From positions 1-35,661 of the forward strand of contig JASLCF010000166.1 in NCBI GenBank assembly GCA_030146155.1: DNA of 35,661 nucleotides, in the 5' to 3' direction. Source of the stretch: Savagea sp. (GTDB taxonomy: Bacteria; Bacillota; Bacilli; Bacillales_A; Planococcaceae). The notes under the pieces are model-generated. The model ran no database searches. It saw nothing but the letters and a program-made list of their open reading frames with translations, and was not told where the DNA came from. Shown one piece after another: positions 1-7,786 of the stretch (positions within the stretch are counted from its first letter, which is position 1; every line of letters starts with the position of its first letter). The position numbers and the translations under genes are program-made.

Positions 1-54
1 AGCAAAACCAAGTACTAATATATGTTTGCCTTGAAATTCAGTGAGTTGGTTCAT
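1..54 (-). CDS. murD: UDP-N-acetylmuramoylalanine--D-glutamate ligase, N-terminus only
   Basis: Only the first 18 codons are present; the gene runs off the left edge. The visible peptide begins MNQLTEFQGKHILVLGFA, matching the N-terminal Rossmann-like start of MurD (ILVLG followed by a small residue). MurD adds D-glutamate to UDP-MurNAc-L-alanine in the cytoplasm. Its ATG overlaps the TGA stop of mraY (ATGA at 54-51), the usual mraY-murD coupling, which supports the call despite the short length. Identity rests mainly on context; the rest of the gene cannot be judged. Confidence 0.85.
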   Translation of the reverse strand, partial: MNQLTEFQGKHILVLGFA

Positions 55-1028
55 AAAAATCCTCCTAACACAATAGCAAGTATTGCACTGACTAAAGAAA
101 CAGACCAAAATGTAAGAACAACTCTCCACTCAGACCATCCAGATAACTCAAAATGATGGTGAATCGGACTCATTTTGAATACCCTCTTCCCTGTCAGTTT
201 AAAACTGATGACTTGGATAATTACAGAGAGTGTTTCAATAACATAAATGAGACCAATGAGTAACAACAAGATTTCAATCTTCAGCAGAATTGAAATCGCT
301 GCAATTAGCCCCCCGAGTGCAAGTGATCCTGTATCTCCCATAAATACTTTTGCTGGCTTATGGTTAAAGTAAAGAAAACCGATCATTCCTGCAATGACAA
401 TGATTGATAAAAACAAGACAGTCGGCTCATTGACTTGATAAGCAATCCAAGCAAAAGCCATAAATGTAAAGGTTGTTGTTCCTCCCACTAAGCCATCCAA
501 TCCATCTGTTAAATTCACTGCATTTGAAAAACCAACCAACCAAAAAATTAAAAATAATAAGTAGAATACCCCTAAATCAATCGTAAATGTTGAAAAAGGA
601 AGAGTAATTTCTGTACTAAAATAAACAGACGTCCGAAGCAAGAAATAAGCGACCACACCAACAACGATTTGGGCTATTAATTTTTGAATAGAAGTCAAGC
701 CCTGATTGTTTTTCATTACAACAATAATAAAATCATCGACAAAGCCAATCAGTCCATATCCTATGAAGACGATAAGTAACACAGAAAGTTCTGTTGTCCA
801 CCAACCATAAAGGATTGAAAAGAGGATACTAGCCACAATGATAGAGGTAAAGAAAATCAACCCACCCATTGTAGGTGTACCTGCCTTTTTCTGATGACTT
901 TGCGGGCCCTCTTCCCGAATCGATTGGCCAAACTTTAAACGTCTAAGTAACGGAATATATAAATATCCCGCAATAATTGTAAGTAGTAATGTCGATAGTC
1001 CAATAATTATTCCTTGCATTAACGTCAT
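51..1028 (-). CDS. mraY: Phospho-N-acetylmuramoyl-pentapeptide transferase
   Basis: MraY transfers phospho-MurNAc-pentapeptide from UDP to undecaprenyl phosphate, making lipid I at the inner face of the membrane. The 325-residue protein has about ten hydrophobic segments. It carries the family signatures GQSIREEGPQSHQKKAGTPTMGG (given here as GQSIREEGP near residue 34, then GTPTMGG near 50), an NLTDGLDGL motif near residue 172 with the catalytic aspartates, and MSPIHHHFEL near residue 286. The ATG at 1028 is preceded by AGGAG at 8 nt. Upstream pbpB ends only 11 nt away, so no murE or spoVD lies between them as in B. subtilis. The stop overlaps murD. Confidence 0.97.
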   Translation of the reverse strand: MTLMQGIIIGLSTLLLTIIAGYLYIPLLRRLKFGQSIREEGPQSHQKKAGTPTMGGLIFFTSIIVASILFSILYGWWTTELSVLLIVFIGYGLIGFVDDFIIVVMKNNQGLTSIQKLIAQIVVGVVAYFLLRTSVYFSTEITLPFSTFTIDLGVFYLLFLIFWLVGFSNAVNLTDGLDGLVGGTTTFTFMAFAWIAYQVNEPTVLFLSIIVIAGMIGFLYFNHKPAKVFMGDTGSLALGGLIAAISILLKIEILLLLIGLIYVIETLSVIIQVISFKLTGKRVFKMSPIHHHFELSGWSEWRVVLTFWSVSLVSAILAIVLGGFL

Positions 1029-1039
1029 GATTCATTCTC

Positions 1040-3277
1040 CTAAGGTTCATTTTCTTCAGTTGATTCCTCTTCTTGAGATAAGGAATCGGCATAAATTTCT
1101 TGTGGTGTTTTTAACTGTAAGAGTATTGGCTCGAGCGGTGTAACTTCAGTGCCTTCTGATAAATTTTGGTCAACTACAAAACCATCACCCGTTATTTTAA
1201 TCGTTAAGCCAGACATTTTTTGATAAGCGAATACCATTTTTTTAGACCAACGATCAAAGTTCGGTAATCGCGAGACCCCTTCCGTCTTTAATAAGACGTG
1301 AGAGCCCTTGTTTAAAGGTACATCTTTCGTTGGAAATTGCTCAATTACTTTCCCGCCTTCTCCGATAACTACAGGTGTAAGTCCTAAACTGATCAGTTCT
1401 TGTTCAGCTGTCTCACTAGCAGTTCCTTCAAATTGAGGAGTCTTCACAATTTCCTGCTCTGGCGATTCATTAGGTGCGATTTGTAAATGTTTCAATGTAT
1501 TTTCCATGATTGGATTAAATAGTTTAGAAACTGCAATACTTCCATATTCACCTTTTAAATTTTTAGGATGCTGGACATTTGCATAAACAATGATTTCTGG
1601 ATCATCTATGGGCGCCATTCCTAAAAATGAAAAGAGGTAGTTACTCCCGCCTCCTAAATATCCAGGTCGGTCAGGATGTGGAATTTCAGCAGTTCCTGTT
1701 TTCCCACCTACTTCATACCCTGGAATCGCATAAGCTTTTGCTGTTCCAACTTCTGATGTTACGGTAGAGGCAAGTATTTCTCTCACTTGTCGTGCTGTTT
1801 CTTGAGATATCGGAGTATTCACTTGCTTTGGCTCGTGATGTTCTATTTTTTCTCCAGTAGAAACATCCGTTACTTCTTTGACTAAGAAGGGTTGCATCAT
1901 TTTTCCATCATTCGCTATCGCTGTCGCTGCCTGAATCATTTGAACAGCAGTGAATGTAGAACCTTGACCATATGAAGTGGTGAGTCTTTCAGCAGGATGG
2001 TTTGCTAGCAAGATACCTGGGGCTTCATTGGGTAGACCAATTCCCACAGGTTTACCAAATCCGAATGATTCCATGTATTCCATAAACCGTCTATCTCCAA
2101 TACTTTCTAGTAAATAAGCCATAGACACGTTTGAAGAGCGTTGAAAACCTTCTAAGAAACTAATTCTTCCCCATCCTGGACGATAAACGTCTCGTATCGT
2201 TTTATCATAAATCTTATATTTTCCAGACACAAATGTAGCATTAGGACGCCACTTTCCTTCTTCGATAGCAGCGGCTAAAGTAAACATTTTGACTGTAGAA
2301 CCTGGCTCAAATGTATTTTCTACTGATTCGTTCAGCCAGTTCTCCGATAGCCCTTCTCTCGTCGTTGGGTTAAATGTAGGTCGTTGACTCATGGCTAATA
2401 TTTCTCCTGTTTTCGCATGAGCCACAACAAGTGTCATTTTATCTGGAGTATACTCTTTTTCTACTTTCGTCATTTCATCTTCAACAATATTTTGAATCGT
2501 ATTGTCCAATGTTAACTTAATTTTGTTTCCATCTTTAGGGGGTGTTACCATTTTTTCAGAACGCGTTAAAGCAATTCCCCATGCATCCGATTCGAAATTA
2601 ATTTTTCCAGGAGTCCCTAGAAGCTGACTGTTATAGTATTTTTCAATACCCATCATACCTTTTGTTTCGAAAATGCCTGGTTCTATTTCTTCTGGTGCTG
2701 CATAGCCTATTAAGTGAGAAGCAAAGATACCATTTGGATAATATCTCTTTCTCTCTTCAATAAAGGATAAACCTGAGATATCCTGTTCAAGGACTTCGCT
2801 TTTCATTTCTTCAACTAACACATAGTTTAGGCCACGTCCTGCTCGACCAAATTCAACCTGATAACGCGAACCACCATTTTCTCTTTCATCCAATGCACTT
2901 TGAATGATTTGATAAATTTCAGGTTCTCCTAAATCAAGATATTGGGCTAAAAATTGTGCTGTTTTCTTCGCATCACTTACATGATATTGTTTTTTCGAAT
3001 GGTTTGGTGTTGCTTCTTCAGATACTACAGCGATTAATTTGTAACTTAAGGTGTCTGTTGCAATTAAAGAATTGTTGCGATCTACAATTTCTCCACGATG
3101 ACTCTGCAGAATCGATTCTTGCGCGTATTTCTTCTGCGCTTTATTCGCTAAATCAACTCCTGATAACTGACCTGTCCACTGGATATAGAGAATTCGAAAG
3201 AATAATAAAAAAAAGAAGAGCAAAAAAAGTAATGACAACAAGGTTGCTCCCCAATTTTTCTTTAGAAACTTTTTCAT
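1040..3277 (-). CDS. pbpB: Division-specific penicillin-binding protein 2B, PASTA-containing transpeptidase
   Basis: A class B PBP that cross-links septal peptidoglycan together with FtsW. The 745-residue protein has a short cytoplasmic tail, one membrane anchor at about 12-33, a PBP dimerisation domain (about 55-235) and a transpeptidase domain. All three catalytic motifs are present: S327-T-V-K330, S381-S-N383 and K526-T-G528. Two PASTA-like repeats follow at about 610-735, then an acidic tail rich in glutamate. Start ATG at 3277 overlaps the ftsL stop as ATGA, implying coupled translation. A second PASTA PBP, spoVD, normally follows pbpB in spore formers but is absent here. Because the gene sits directly after ftsL, pbpB is preferred over spoVD. 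Confidence 0.95.
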   Translation of the reverse strand: MKKFLKKNWGATLLSLLFLLFFFLLFFRILYIQWTGQLSGVDLANKAQKKYAQESILQSHRGEIVDRNNSLIATDTLSYKLIAVVSEEATPNHSKKQYHVSDAKKTAQFLAQYLDLGEPEIYQIIQSALDERENGGSRYQVEFGRAGRGLNYVLVEEMKSEVLEQDISGLSFIEERKRYYPNGIFASHLIGYAAPEEIEPGIFETKGMMGIEKYYNSQLLGTPGKINFESDAWGIALTRSEKMVTPPKDGNKIKLTLDNTIQNIVEDEMTKVEKEYTPDKMTLVVAHAKTGEILAMSQRPTFNPTTREGLSENWLNESVENTFEPGSTVKMFTLAAAIEEGKWRPNATFVSGKYKIYDKTIRDVYRPGWGRISFLEGFQRSSNVSMAYLLESIGDRRFMEYMESFGFGKPVGIGLPNEAPGILLANHPAERLTTSYGQGSTFTAVQMIQAATAIANDGKMMQPFLVKEVTDVSTGEKIEHHEPKQVNTPISQETARQVREILASTVTSEVGTAKAYAIPGYEVGGKTGTAEIPHPDRPGYLGGGSNYLFSFLGMAPIDDPEIIVYANVQHPKNLKGEYGSIAVSKLFNPIMENTLKHLQIAPNESPEQEIVKTPQFEGTASETAEQELISLGLTPVVIGEGGKVIEQFPTKDVPLNKGSHVLLKTEGVSRLPNFDRWSKKMVFAYQKMSGLTIKITGDGFVVDQNLSEGTEVTPLEPILLQLKTPQEIYADSLSQEEESTEENEP

Positions 3278-3654
3278 TTACCAGGCACAACCTTCACGCT
3301 GCCTTCTCCAATGTTCAAACCTCTCTCTTGAGCCTTTTGAAAGATTCTTTCGTGTGAAGATTTTTCATTAATTAAAATCTTTAAGCCTTCATTTTCTTTG
3401 GTCACTTGATCAATTTGTTTATTCATTTGATGAATCTCTTTATTAGTAGCCTGAATAGATGAATGATTCATCAGTAAAACAGAACCAAAAAAAGTAACCG
3501 TTGCTAAAAATAATACAAATATTATTTTCTCGCCCCTTGAAAACATTCTTCTCACATGTTTCTTCATTGGGGATTGTTTTATTTCTTGTTGTTCTATAAT
3601 ATGTGGTTGTTTTAAAGGTTCATTGTATGTTTGTACTCTCTCTCTAAGCGCCAA
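3274..3654 (-). CDS. ftsL: Cell division protein FtsL
   Basis: FtsL is a bitopic division protein that, with DivIC and DivIB, activates the septal synthase FtsW-PBP2B. The product has a basic cytoplasmic N-terminus, one membrane segment (IIFVLFLATVTFFGSVLLM) and a short leucine-zipper-like coiled coil rich in I, N and E. The reading frame is open from a TTG at 3681, but that codon and a GTG at 3663 lack a good SD. The TTG at 3654 follows GGGGGTGAG at normal spacing and gives an N-terminus MALRERVQ and 126 residues, so I chose it. It overlaps rsmH by 11 nt. A UUG start would suit a protein kept at limiting level (inference). Identity rests on position and topology because FtsL sequences diverge strongly. 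Confidence 0.88.
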   Translation of the reverse strand: MALRERVQTYNEPLKQPHIIEQQEIKQSPMKKHVRRMFSRGEKIIFVLFLATVTFFGSVLLMNHSSIQATNKEIHQMNKQIDQVTKENEGLKILINEKSSHERIFQKAQERGLNIGEGSVKVVPGK

Positions 3655-4600
3655 AAGTCTCACCCCCGTGAATTCTTTCAATTACTCTTAATTTGGAAGA
3701 ACGAGATCTTTTATTTTCACTCACTTCTTCTTGTGTAGGAATAATTGGCTTTCTCGTTACTAATCGATAATCAGGTTTTAATTCGTCCGGTATAATTGGT
3801 AAATTCGGTGGTAAATCAGGCAGTGACGATACTTCCTTGAACATCGTTTTAATCAAGCGATCCTCTAGCGAGTGGAATGTAATGACTGCAATCCTCCCCT
3901 GTTGGTTCAACATCGTCAGAGCGTCTTGAACAGATTGTTCAGCAACAGACAGCTCGTCATTCACTGCAATTCTCAAAGCTTGGAACACTCTCTTCGCTGG
4001 ATGGCCACCTGTACGTCTAGCCGCAGCAGGAATACCCTCTTTAATCAGTTCAACAAGTTGACCCGTCGTCTCAATCGTTTCGACTTGTCTTGCTTGTTCA
4101 ATTTTTCGAACGATTGGTTTAGAAAATTTTTCTTCACCATACCGGAAGAAAATTCGAACCAGGTCTTCGTAAGGCCATTCATTCACAATTTCTTTAGCAG
4201 TTAGTGTTGTCGATTGATCCATTCTCATATCTAGTGTTGCATCATAGCGATAACTAAAACCTCGCTCTGGATTATCAAACTGAGGAGATGATACTCCTAA
4301 ATCGTAAAGAACACCATCTACTGAATGAACGCCTCGTGCTTCTAATTCTTTTTTTATATGTACGAAATTAGAATGAATAAACGTCACGCGGGCAGCAACG
4401 TGTTTTAATTTTTCTTTAGCATGCTCTATGGCAATCATGTCTTGATCAAAACAATATAAATGACCTTTTTCAGTGAGTTGTTCTGCAATGAGCAAACTAT
4501 GCCCAGCTCCCCCTAATGTACAATCTACATAGATACCATCTGGTTGAATGGCTAATTGATCGACGGATTCTTGCAATAGTACGGTCGTATGTTCAAACAT
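3644..4600 (-). CDS. rsmH: 16S rRNA (cytosine(1402)-N(4))-methyltransferase
   Basis: RsmH (formerly MraW) methylates N4 of C1402 in the 16S rRNA decoding centre using S-adenosylmethionine. The 318-residue protein shows the SAM-binding motif VDCTLGGAGHS near residue 25, the DGVLYDLGVSSPQ block near 94, RGFSYRYDATLDMRMD near 113 and the C-terminal FHSLEDRLIK near 243. Its length is normal for the family. The ATG at 4600 has a strong AAAGGAGGCGG upstream. It lies 18 nt after mraZ, in the same transcript, and overlaps the ftsL start. Confidence 0.97.
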   Translation of the reverse strand: MFEHTTVLLQESVDQLAIQPDGIYVDCTLGGAGHSLLIAEQLTEKGHLYCFDQDMIAIEHAKEKLKHVAARVTFIHSNFVHIKKELEARGVHSVDGVLYDLGVSSPQFDNPERGFSYRYDATLDMRMDQSTTLTAKEIVNEWPYEDLVRIFFRYGEEKFSKPIVRKIEQARQVETIETTGQLVELIKEGIPAAARRTGGHPAKRVFQALRIAVNDELSVAEQSVQDALTMLNQQGRIAVITFHSLEDRLIKTMFKEVSSLPDLPPNLPIIPDELKPDYRLVTRKPIIPTQEEVSENKRSRSSKLRVIERIHGGETFGA

Positions 4601-4618
4601 TAGAAACCGCCTCCTTTT

Positions 4619-5047
4619 CTATTCAAAATCAAAGATATTTTCAGCTATTTCGTTAAAAGACGCTTCACTTATTTCAAAATAATTTTCCCAACGCTCTTTT
4701 GACCAAACTTCGATGCGGTTTGAAACCCCAACAATCGTACATTCTTTGAGTAGTTCTGCATATTCTACGAGATGACTAGGAATATTAATCCTTCCCTGTT
4801 TGTCTATGGTCACTTCAGTCGCACCTGAAAAGAAGAATCGAGTAAATGCCCGTGCATCTTTCTTGGTCACAGATAAAGTTTTCAACTTCTCTTCAAATGA
4901 CTTCCATTCATTCATAGGATAACCAAATAAACAGCCGTCCATCCCCCTCGTGACGATGAAGCTGCCTTCAAGACCTTCTCGAAACTTTACAGGTATAATA
5001 AGTCTACCTTTCGAATCGATGCTATGTGAATACTCGCCCATAAACAT
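4619..5047 (-). CDS. mraZ: Transcriptional regulator MraZ
   Basis: MraZ is the DNA-binding autoregulator of the dcw operon and forms a ring-shaped multimer. The 142-residue protein starts MFMGEYSHSIDSKGR, matching the B. subtilis start, and holds two AbrB-like half-domains, each with a D-x-K-x-R motif: IDSKGRLIIP near residue 10 and IDKQGRINIP near 84. The frame is open further upstream to 5122, but the ATG at 5047 follows GGGGTGAT, fits the family, and lies downstream of the operator, so the longer form is rejected. First gene of the dcw operon; upstream GTGG repeats are its likely binding site. Confidence 0.96.
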   Translation of the reverse strand: MFMGEYSHSIDSKGRLIIPVKFREGLEGSFIVTRGMDGCLFGYPMNEWKSFEEKLKTLSVTKKDARAFTRFFFSGATEVTIDKQGRINIPSHLVEYAELLKECTIVGVSNRIEVWSKERWENYFEISEASFNEIAENIFDFE

Positions 5048-5070
5048 AGTAATCACCCCAATGTAATAAT

Positions 5071-5100
5071 AGAGTACCACATCCCCCCACAATCCTCCAC
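5071..5100 (-). promoter_or_regulatory. MraZ operator: three GTGG repeats at 10-bp period
   Basis: Read on the minus strand, GTGGAGGATT, GTGGGGGGAT and GTGGTACTCT follow one another directly, each one helical turn long. A fourth GTGG lies about two turns further upstream at 5122-5119, inside the promoter. MraZ proteins are known to bind short GTGG/TGGG-type direct repeats spaced 10 bp apart ahead of their own gene. The array sits between the predicted -10 box and the mraZ start, a placement suited to repression. Confidence 0.8.
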
Positions 5101-5113
5101 TTTTTTCAGGGGA

Positions 5114-5141
5114 ATTATCCACATTTTTTTAAGAATGAAAA
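5114..5141 (-). promoter_or_regulatory. Predicted sigma-A promoter of the dcw operon
   Basis: On the minus strand TTTTCA is separated by 16 nt from GATAAT (-10 at 5119-5114). The -35 box is poor. A TG lies three bases before the -10 box. The start of transcription would fall near 5107, just before the three MraZ repeats. Confidence 0.45.
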
Positions 5142-5248
5142 AGCTTATACACACTGAGGGGAACGTACATTTGCTATGTTATCAAAACATTCATATTTAA
5201 GATGCTTTTCACGAAATATATGTCACTTTTAGAGAGTAAAGCAAATAA

Positions 5249-5278
5249 AAAAAGAGTTAGGTCAAACTAACTCTTTTT
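5249..5278. terminator. Rho-independent terminator after bshC
   Basis: AAAAAGAGTTAG and CTAACTCTTTTT form a perfect 12-bp stem with a 6-nt loop (GTCAAA), followed on the minus strand by a T-rich run. It lies just after the bshC stop and separates bshC from the dcw operon. Confidence 0.85.
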
Positions 5279-5294
5279 CAAATCATTTATTTTG

Positions 5295-6911
5295 TTAAAG
5301 TAAAATAAGTAAATGACGACCATCCCACTTGACGTCCAACTGATGCAATAAATCGTGGACTAATCCAGGACCATATTCATTCAAAAAAGGATAAGGGGAT
5401 AATACTCTTTCTTGCAATTGTCCCAGAGGGCGAATCTCATTCATTACTCGGTTTAAACGTTTCGTTTCTACTCCAAGACCACGCGTTATCCATTTTTCCT
5501 GTGCTTTTTTTAAATAAGCTAATTGTCTTAAATGGAAGGCTTTATTCTTCTCAAGGATAGGTAATAAAGACGGATCAATGACTTCATTTTTCAATTGTTC
5601 TAACTGCTGAACAATTTGTTGCTCTAGTGCGTGAATGCCCGCTTCAAACGCTGGGTTTTTATTTTCTTCTATCCAGATACTCAATTGTTGATTTGCATCT
5701 AAAATTAATGCATCTTCTGGTGAAAGTTGTAACTTACGACAGGCATTTTGAGTCGTTTGATTCATCAAAGTGATGGATTGTCTAGCAATCATTAAAGGAA
5801 TCTTCACTTCAAACGCTTCAAATAGCTCTTTGTAAGTAGCCCAATATGCTAATTCCCCATACCCTCCGATAAATGCAAATGTCGGAAACATGAGTTCTTG
5901 CATTAAAGGCCTGGTTACTACATCATTACTAATCTTTTCTGGTTGTTGTTTTGCAATGCTTAACAATTGTTCTTTTGAAAAAGCCAATTGTAATGGCTCG
6001 TGAACAAATTGACCCTCCTTATAAGACAATAAATGACGACCTGTCTCATCCACATAAAATAAATGACTATTTTCTTCTTCAGCAAATAATGGACGTCTTT
6101 TGAAACGTTCTTCAAATGCGGCCTCTCCTTGAACCACTGACTTTCTAATCACTTCATTTTTTTCAATCATTTGTGAAAGTGCTTCGGATTGCAATTGTTT
6201 AAATGCAGGGTCTGCAGCATCTATTAACAACAGACCGTAATCCTTGAACCACTTATTCATCAAACGAGCAAAAAAGAGAGTCAAAGTTGTTGAGTGATTC
6301 GCTTCCATAACTAACTCTATGGTTAATTGTTTTGTGAATGAAGTTTCTGGATAAGTTTTCATAATGGAGTGAATATACTCAACCATTCGATCAGGCGTAT
6401 ACGTAAATTGAGATGCCATCCATTTATAAGGGGTTTCTTCCGTATATATTTTTTTCTTTAATTTGCCGTCCTTTTCAACAAAGGTATGATTAATCTCATC
6501 TAGGTCATGATCTTCTCCGGCCATCCAAAACACAGGAACAAAAGGACGATTCATTGTTGCTTGCATCTCTTTTGCATAAAGAATAACTGAAATTGCTTTA
6601 TTCAGGCTATATAAAGGACCAGTCAACAATCCTACTTGCTGCCCCCCTATAATACAAACGCTATCTTCTCTTTCAAGGGCTTGTAAATTTTTTTCGACTG
6701 CTGAGGATAGGCCTATAGGTTGCATATAACTACGAATAACTGACGCCAATTCCTTACGTGGAAATTCACGGCTATCTATTTCTTCAAGTCTTTTTTCCAT
6801 CGACTCTGTCGTCATCGGGTAGTGATAATATTGTTCATGAAAATCTGCTTCTTCATGAAATGCCTCTACAAATTTATCCGTAGGTTGAAACGGTTGTTGA
6901 ATGACTCTCAT
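5295..6911 (-). CDS. bshC: Putative cysteine ligase BshC, bacillithiol biosynthesis
   Basis: BshC (YllA) is assigned to the last step of bacillithiol synthesis, joining cysteine to glucosaminyl-malate; bacillithiol is the main low-molecular-weight thiol of many Firmicutes. The 538-residue length is typical. Recognisable blocks are CIIGGQQVGLLTGPLYSLNK near residue 87, PVFWMAGEDHDLDEINH near 125 and TFAFIGGYGELAYWA near 345. A coiled-coil-rich region follows at about 420-490. ATG at 6911 is preceded by AGAGGTGG. It follows the DUF3397-like gene by 16 nt, so the two probably share a transcript, and ends at a strong terminator. bshA and bshB are not in the window. Confidence 0.95.
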   Translation of the reverse strand: MRVIQQPFQPTDKFVEAFHEEADFHEQYYHYPMTTESMEKRLEEIDSREFPRKELASVIRSYMQPIGLSSAVEKNLQALEREDSVCIIGGQQVGLLTGPLYSLNKAISVILYAKEMQATMNRPFVPVFWMAGEDHDLDEINHTFVEKDGKLKKKIYTEETPYKWMASQFTYTPDRMVEYIHSIMKTYPETSFTKQLTIELVMEANHSTTLTLFFARLMNKWFKDYGLLLIDAADPAFKQLQSEALSQMIEKNEVIRKSVVQGEAAFEERFKRRPLFAEEENSHLFYVDETGRHLLSYKEGQFVHEPLQLAFSKEQLLSIAKQQPEKISNDVVTRPLMQELMFPTFAFIGGYGELAYWATYKELFEAFEVKIPLMIARQSITLMNQTTQNACRKLQLSPEDALILDANQQLSIWIEENKNPAFEAGIHALEQQIVQQLEQLKNEVIDPSLLPILEKNKAFHLRQLAYLKKAQEKWITRGLGVETKRLNRVMNEIRPLGQLQERVLSPYPFLNEYGPGLVHDLLHQLDVKWDGRHLLILL

Positions 6912-6927
6912 GTTGCCACCTCTTTAA

Positions 6928-7314
6928 TTAATTCTTAACGTAATCGATTGAATAAGTAAGTAGTGCAATCACTAGTAATAAGCTATGTAAAATCATCGAG
7001 AGTAAAAAAAACAATTTCCATAGTTTCGATAAAAAACGAAAGAAAGGGAATTCTACATTTTTTCGGTGCTCACGAATCGCGTACACAAACGCAATTCCCA
7101 AATAGATGATAGCTGTAACTAAAACGGCATATGTACTTGTTAGAAAATAAATTAAGGTTGCATTTGAGTACATATATACAAATGTCGTTAAATGACTGCT
7201 AAAATGAACAATTTTCTTTTTACGGCCAAAGACAGTAGAAAGCAATGCAACCAATAAGATAAAGAGAAGGATTGGAAACATGACCACTGTCGATACGATG
7301 ATTTTAATAATCAT
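6928..7314 (-). CDS. DUF3397-like small membrane protein
   Basis: A 128-residue integral membrane protein with four hydrophobic segments (about 4-27, 44-62, 64-80 and 100-123) and a basic RKKK loop after the first. Size, topology and position ahead of bshC agree with the Bacillales DUF3397 family, whose function is unknown. The frame continues upstream to a TTG at 7347, but the ATG at 7314 has the SD GTAGGTGAA at proper spacing, so the shorter form is chosen. No catalytic motif is visible. It is first in a two-gene unit with bshC. Confidence 0.75.
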   Translation of the reverse strand: MIIKIIVSTVVMFPILLFILLVALLSTVFGRKKKIVHFSSHLTTFVYMYSNATLIYFLTSTYAVLVTAIIYLGIAFVYAIREHRKNVEFPFFRFLSKLWKLFFLLSMILHSLLLVIALLTYSIDYVKN

Positions 7315-7361
7315 TAATGATTCACCTACTTTAATCAAATATAACAATTGATAATGAACTA

Positions 7362-7390
7362 ATCATACTGTTAATTCAAGATTTTAACAA
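7362..7390 (-). promoter_or_regulatory. Predicted sigma-A promoter of DUF3397-bshC
   Basis: On the minus strand TTGTTA (7390-7385) is separated by 17 nt from TATGAT (7367-7362), 48 nt before the DUF3397 start. Spacing is ideal and the -10 box matches consensus at five of six bases. Confidence 0.55.
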
Positions 7391-7414
7391 GAGTTGCGTT
7401 TATCGAATTTCAAT

Positions 7415-7462
7415 AGTAGTCACAACCTGCAACACATGCATCTTTTGCAGGTTGTGACTACT
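7415..7462. repeat. 18-bp perfect inverted repeat, not a classical terminator
   Basis: AGTAGTCACAACCTGCAA (7415-7432) and TTGCAGGTTGTGACTACT (7445-7462) are perfect reverse complements around a 12-nt loop. Neither side is followed by a run of T, and the element lies just upstream of the DUF3397 promoter. It could be an operator, a transcript hairpin or a relic of a small repeat element. The rest of 7315-7584 holds only this, the promoter and the rpmF terminator. Confidence 0.7.
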
Positions 7463-7533
7463 TTCGAACAAAGAGAGTTTCTATATAAAATGGTTTCTAC
7501 GATGCTTCCCATTTAATGCTCATGTCGAAACAA

Positions 7534-7577
7534 GAAAAAAAGTTAACAAGAGCCATGGTCTCTCGTTAACTTTTTTA
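7534..7577 (-). terminator. Rho-independent terminator after rpmF
   Basis: GTTAACAAGAG pairs with CTCTCGTTAAC (one A/C mismatch) around CCATGGT, flanked by A and T runs so that the minus strand ends in a T tract. It starts 8 nt after the rpmF stop. Confidence 0.85.
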
Positions 7578-7584
7578 TAGTGAA

Positions 7585-7758
7585 TTACTCACCTAAAACC
7601 TCTTTACCTTTGTACTGACCACATGATTTACAAATGCGGTGAGCTAATTTCATTTCTCCACAGTTATCACATTCAGTCATACCCGGAACGCTTAATTTAA
7701 TGTGTCCGCGGCGTTGGTTTTTTACCTTTTTAGATGTTCTTCTTTTTGGTACTGCCAT
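7585..7758 (-). CDS. rpmF: 50S ribosomal protein L32
   Basis: L32 is a small zinc-ribbon protein of the large ribosomal subunit. The 57-residue product begins MAVPKRRTSK and carries CDNCGEMKLAHRICKSCG, a C-x2-C-x9-C-x2-C site, so this is the zinc-binding (C+) form rather than the Cys-less paralog. The frame opens three codons further upstream, but the ATG at 7758 has AAGGAGGTG at 8 nt and matches the family start. It follows yceD by 28 nt, the conserved yceD-rpmF pair, and ends at a strong terminator. Confidence 0.98.
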   Translation of the reverse strand: MAVPKRRTSKKVKNQRRGHIKLSVPGMTECDNCGEMKLAHRICKSCGQYKGKEVLGE

Positions 7759-7786
7759 GTTCGGCACCTCCTTTTCACAAAAGAAA

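Noticed and set aside
2956..3357. 133-residue plus-strand open frame opposite pbpB/ftsL
   Set aside because: It lies wholly antisense to well-supported genes, has no SD and shows low-complexity composition.
3872..4204. 110-residue plus-strand frame opposite rsmH
   Set aside because: Antisense shadow of a highly conserved gene; no SD and no recognisable motif.
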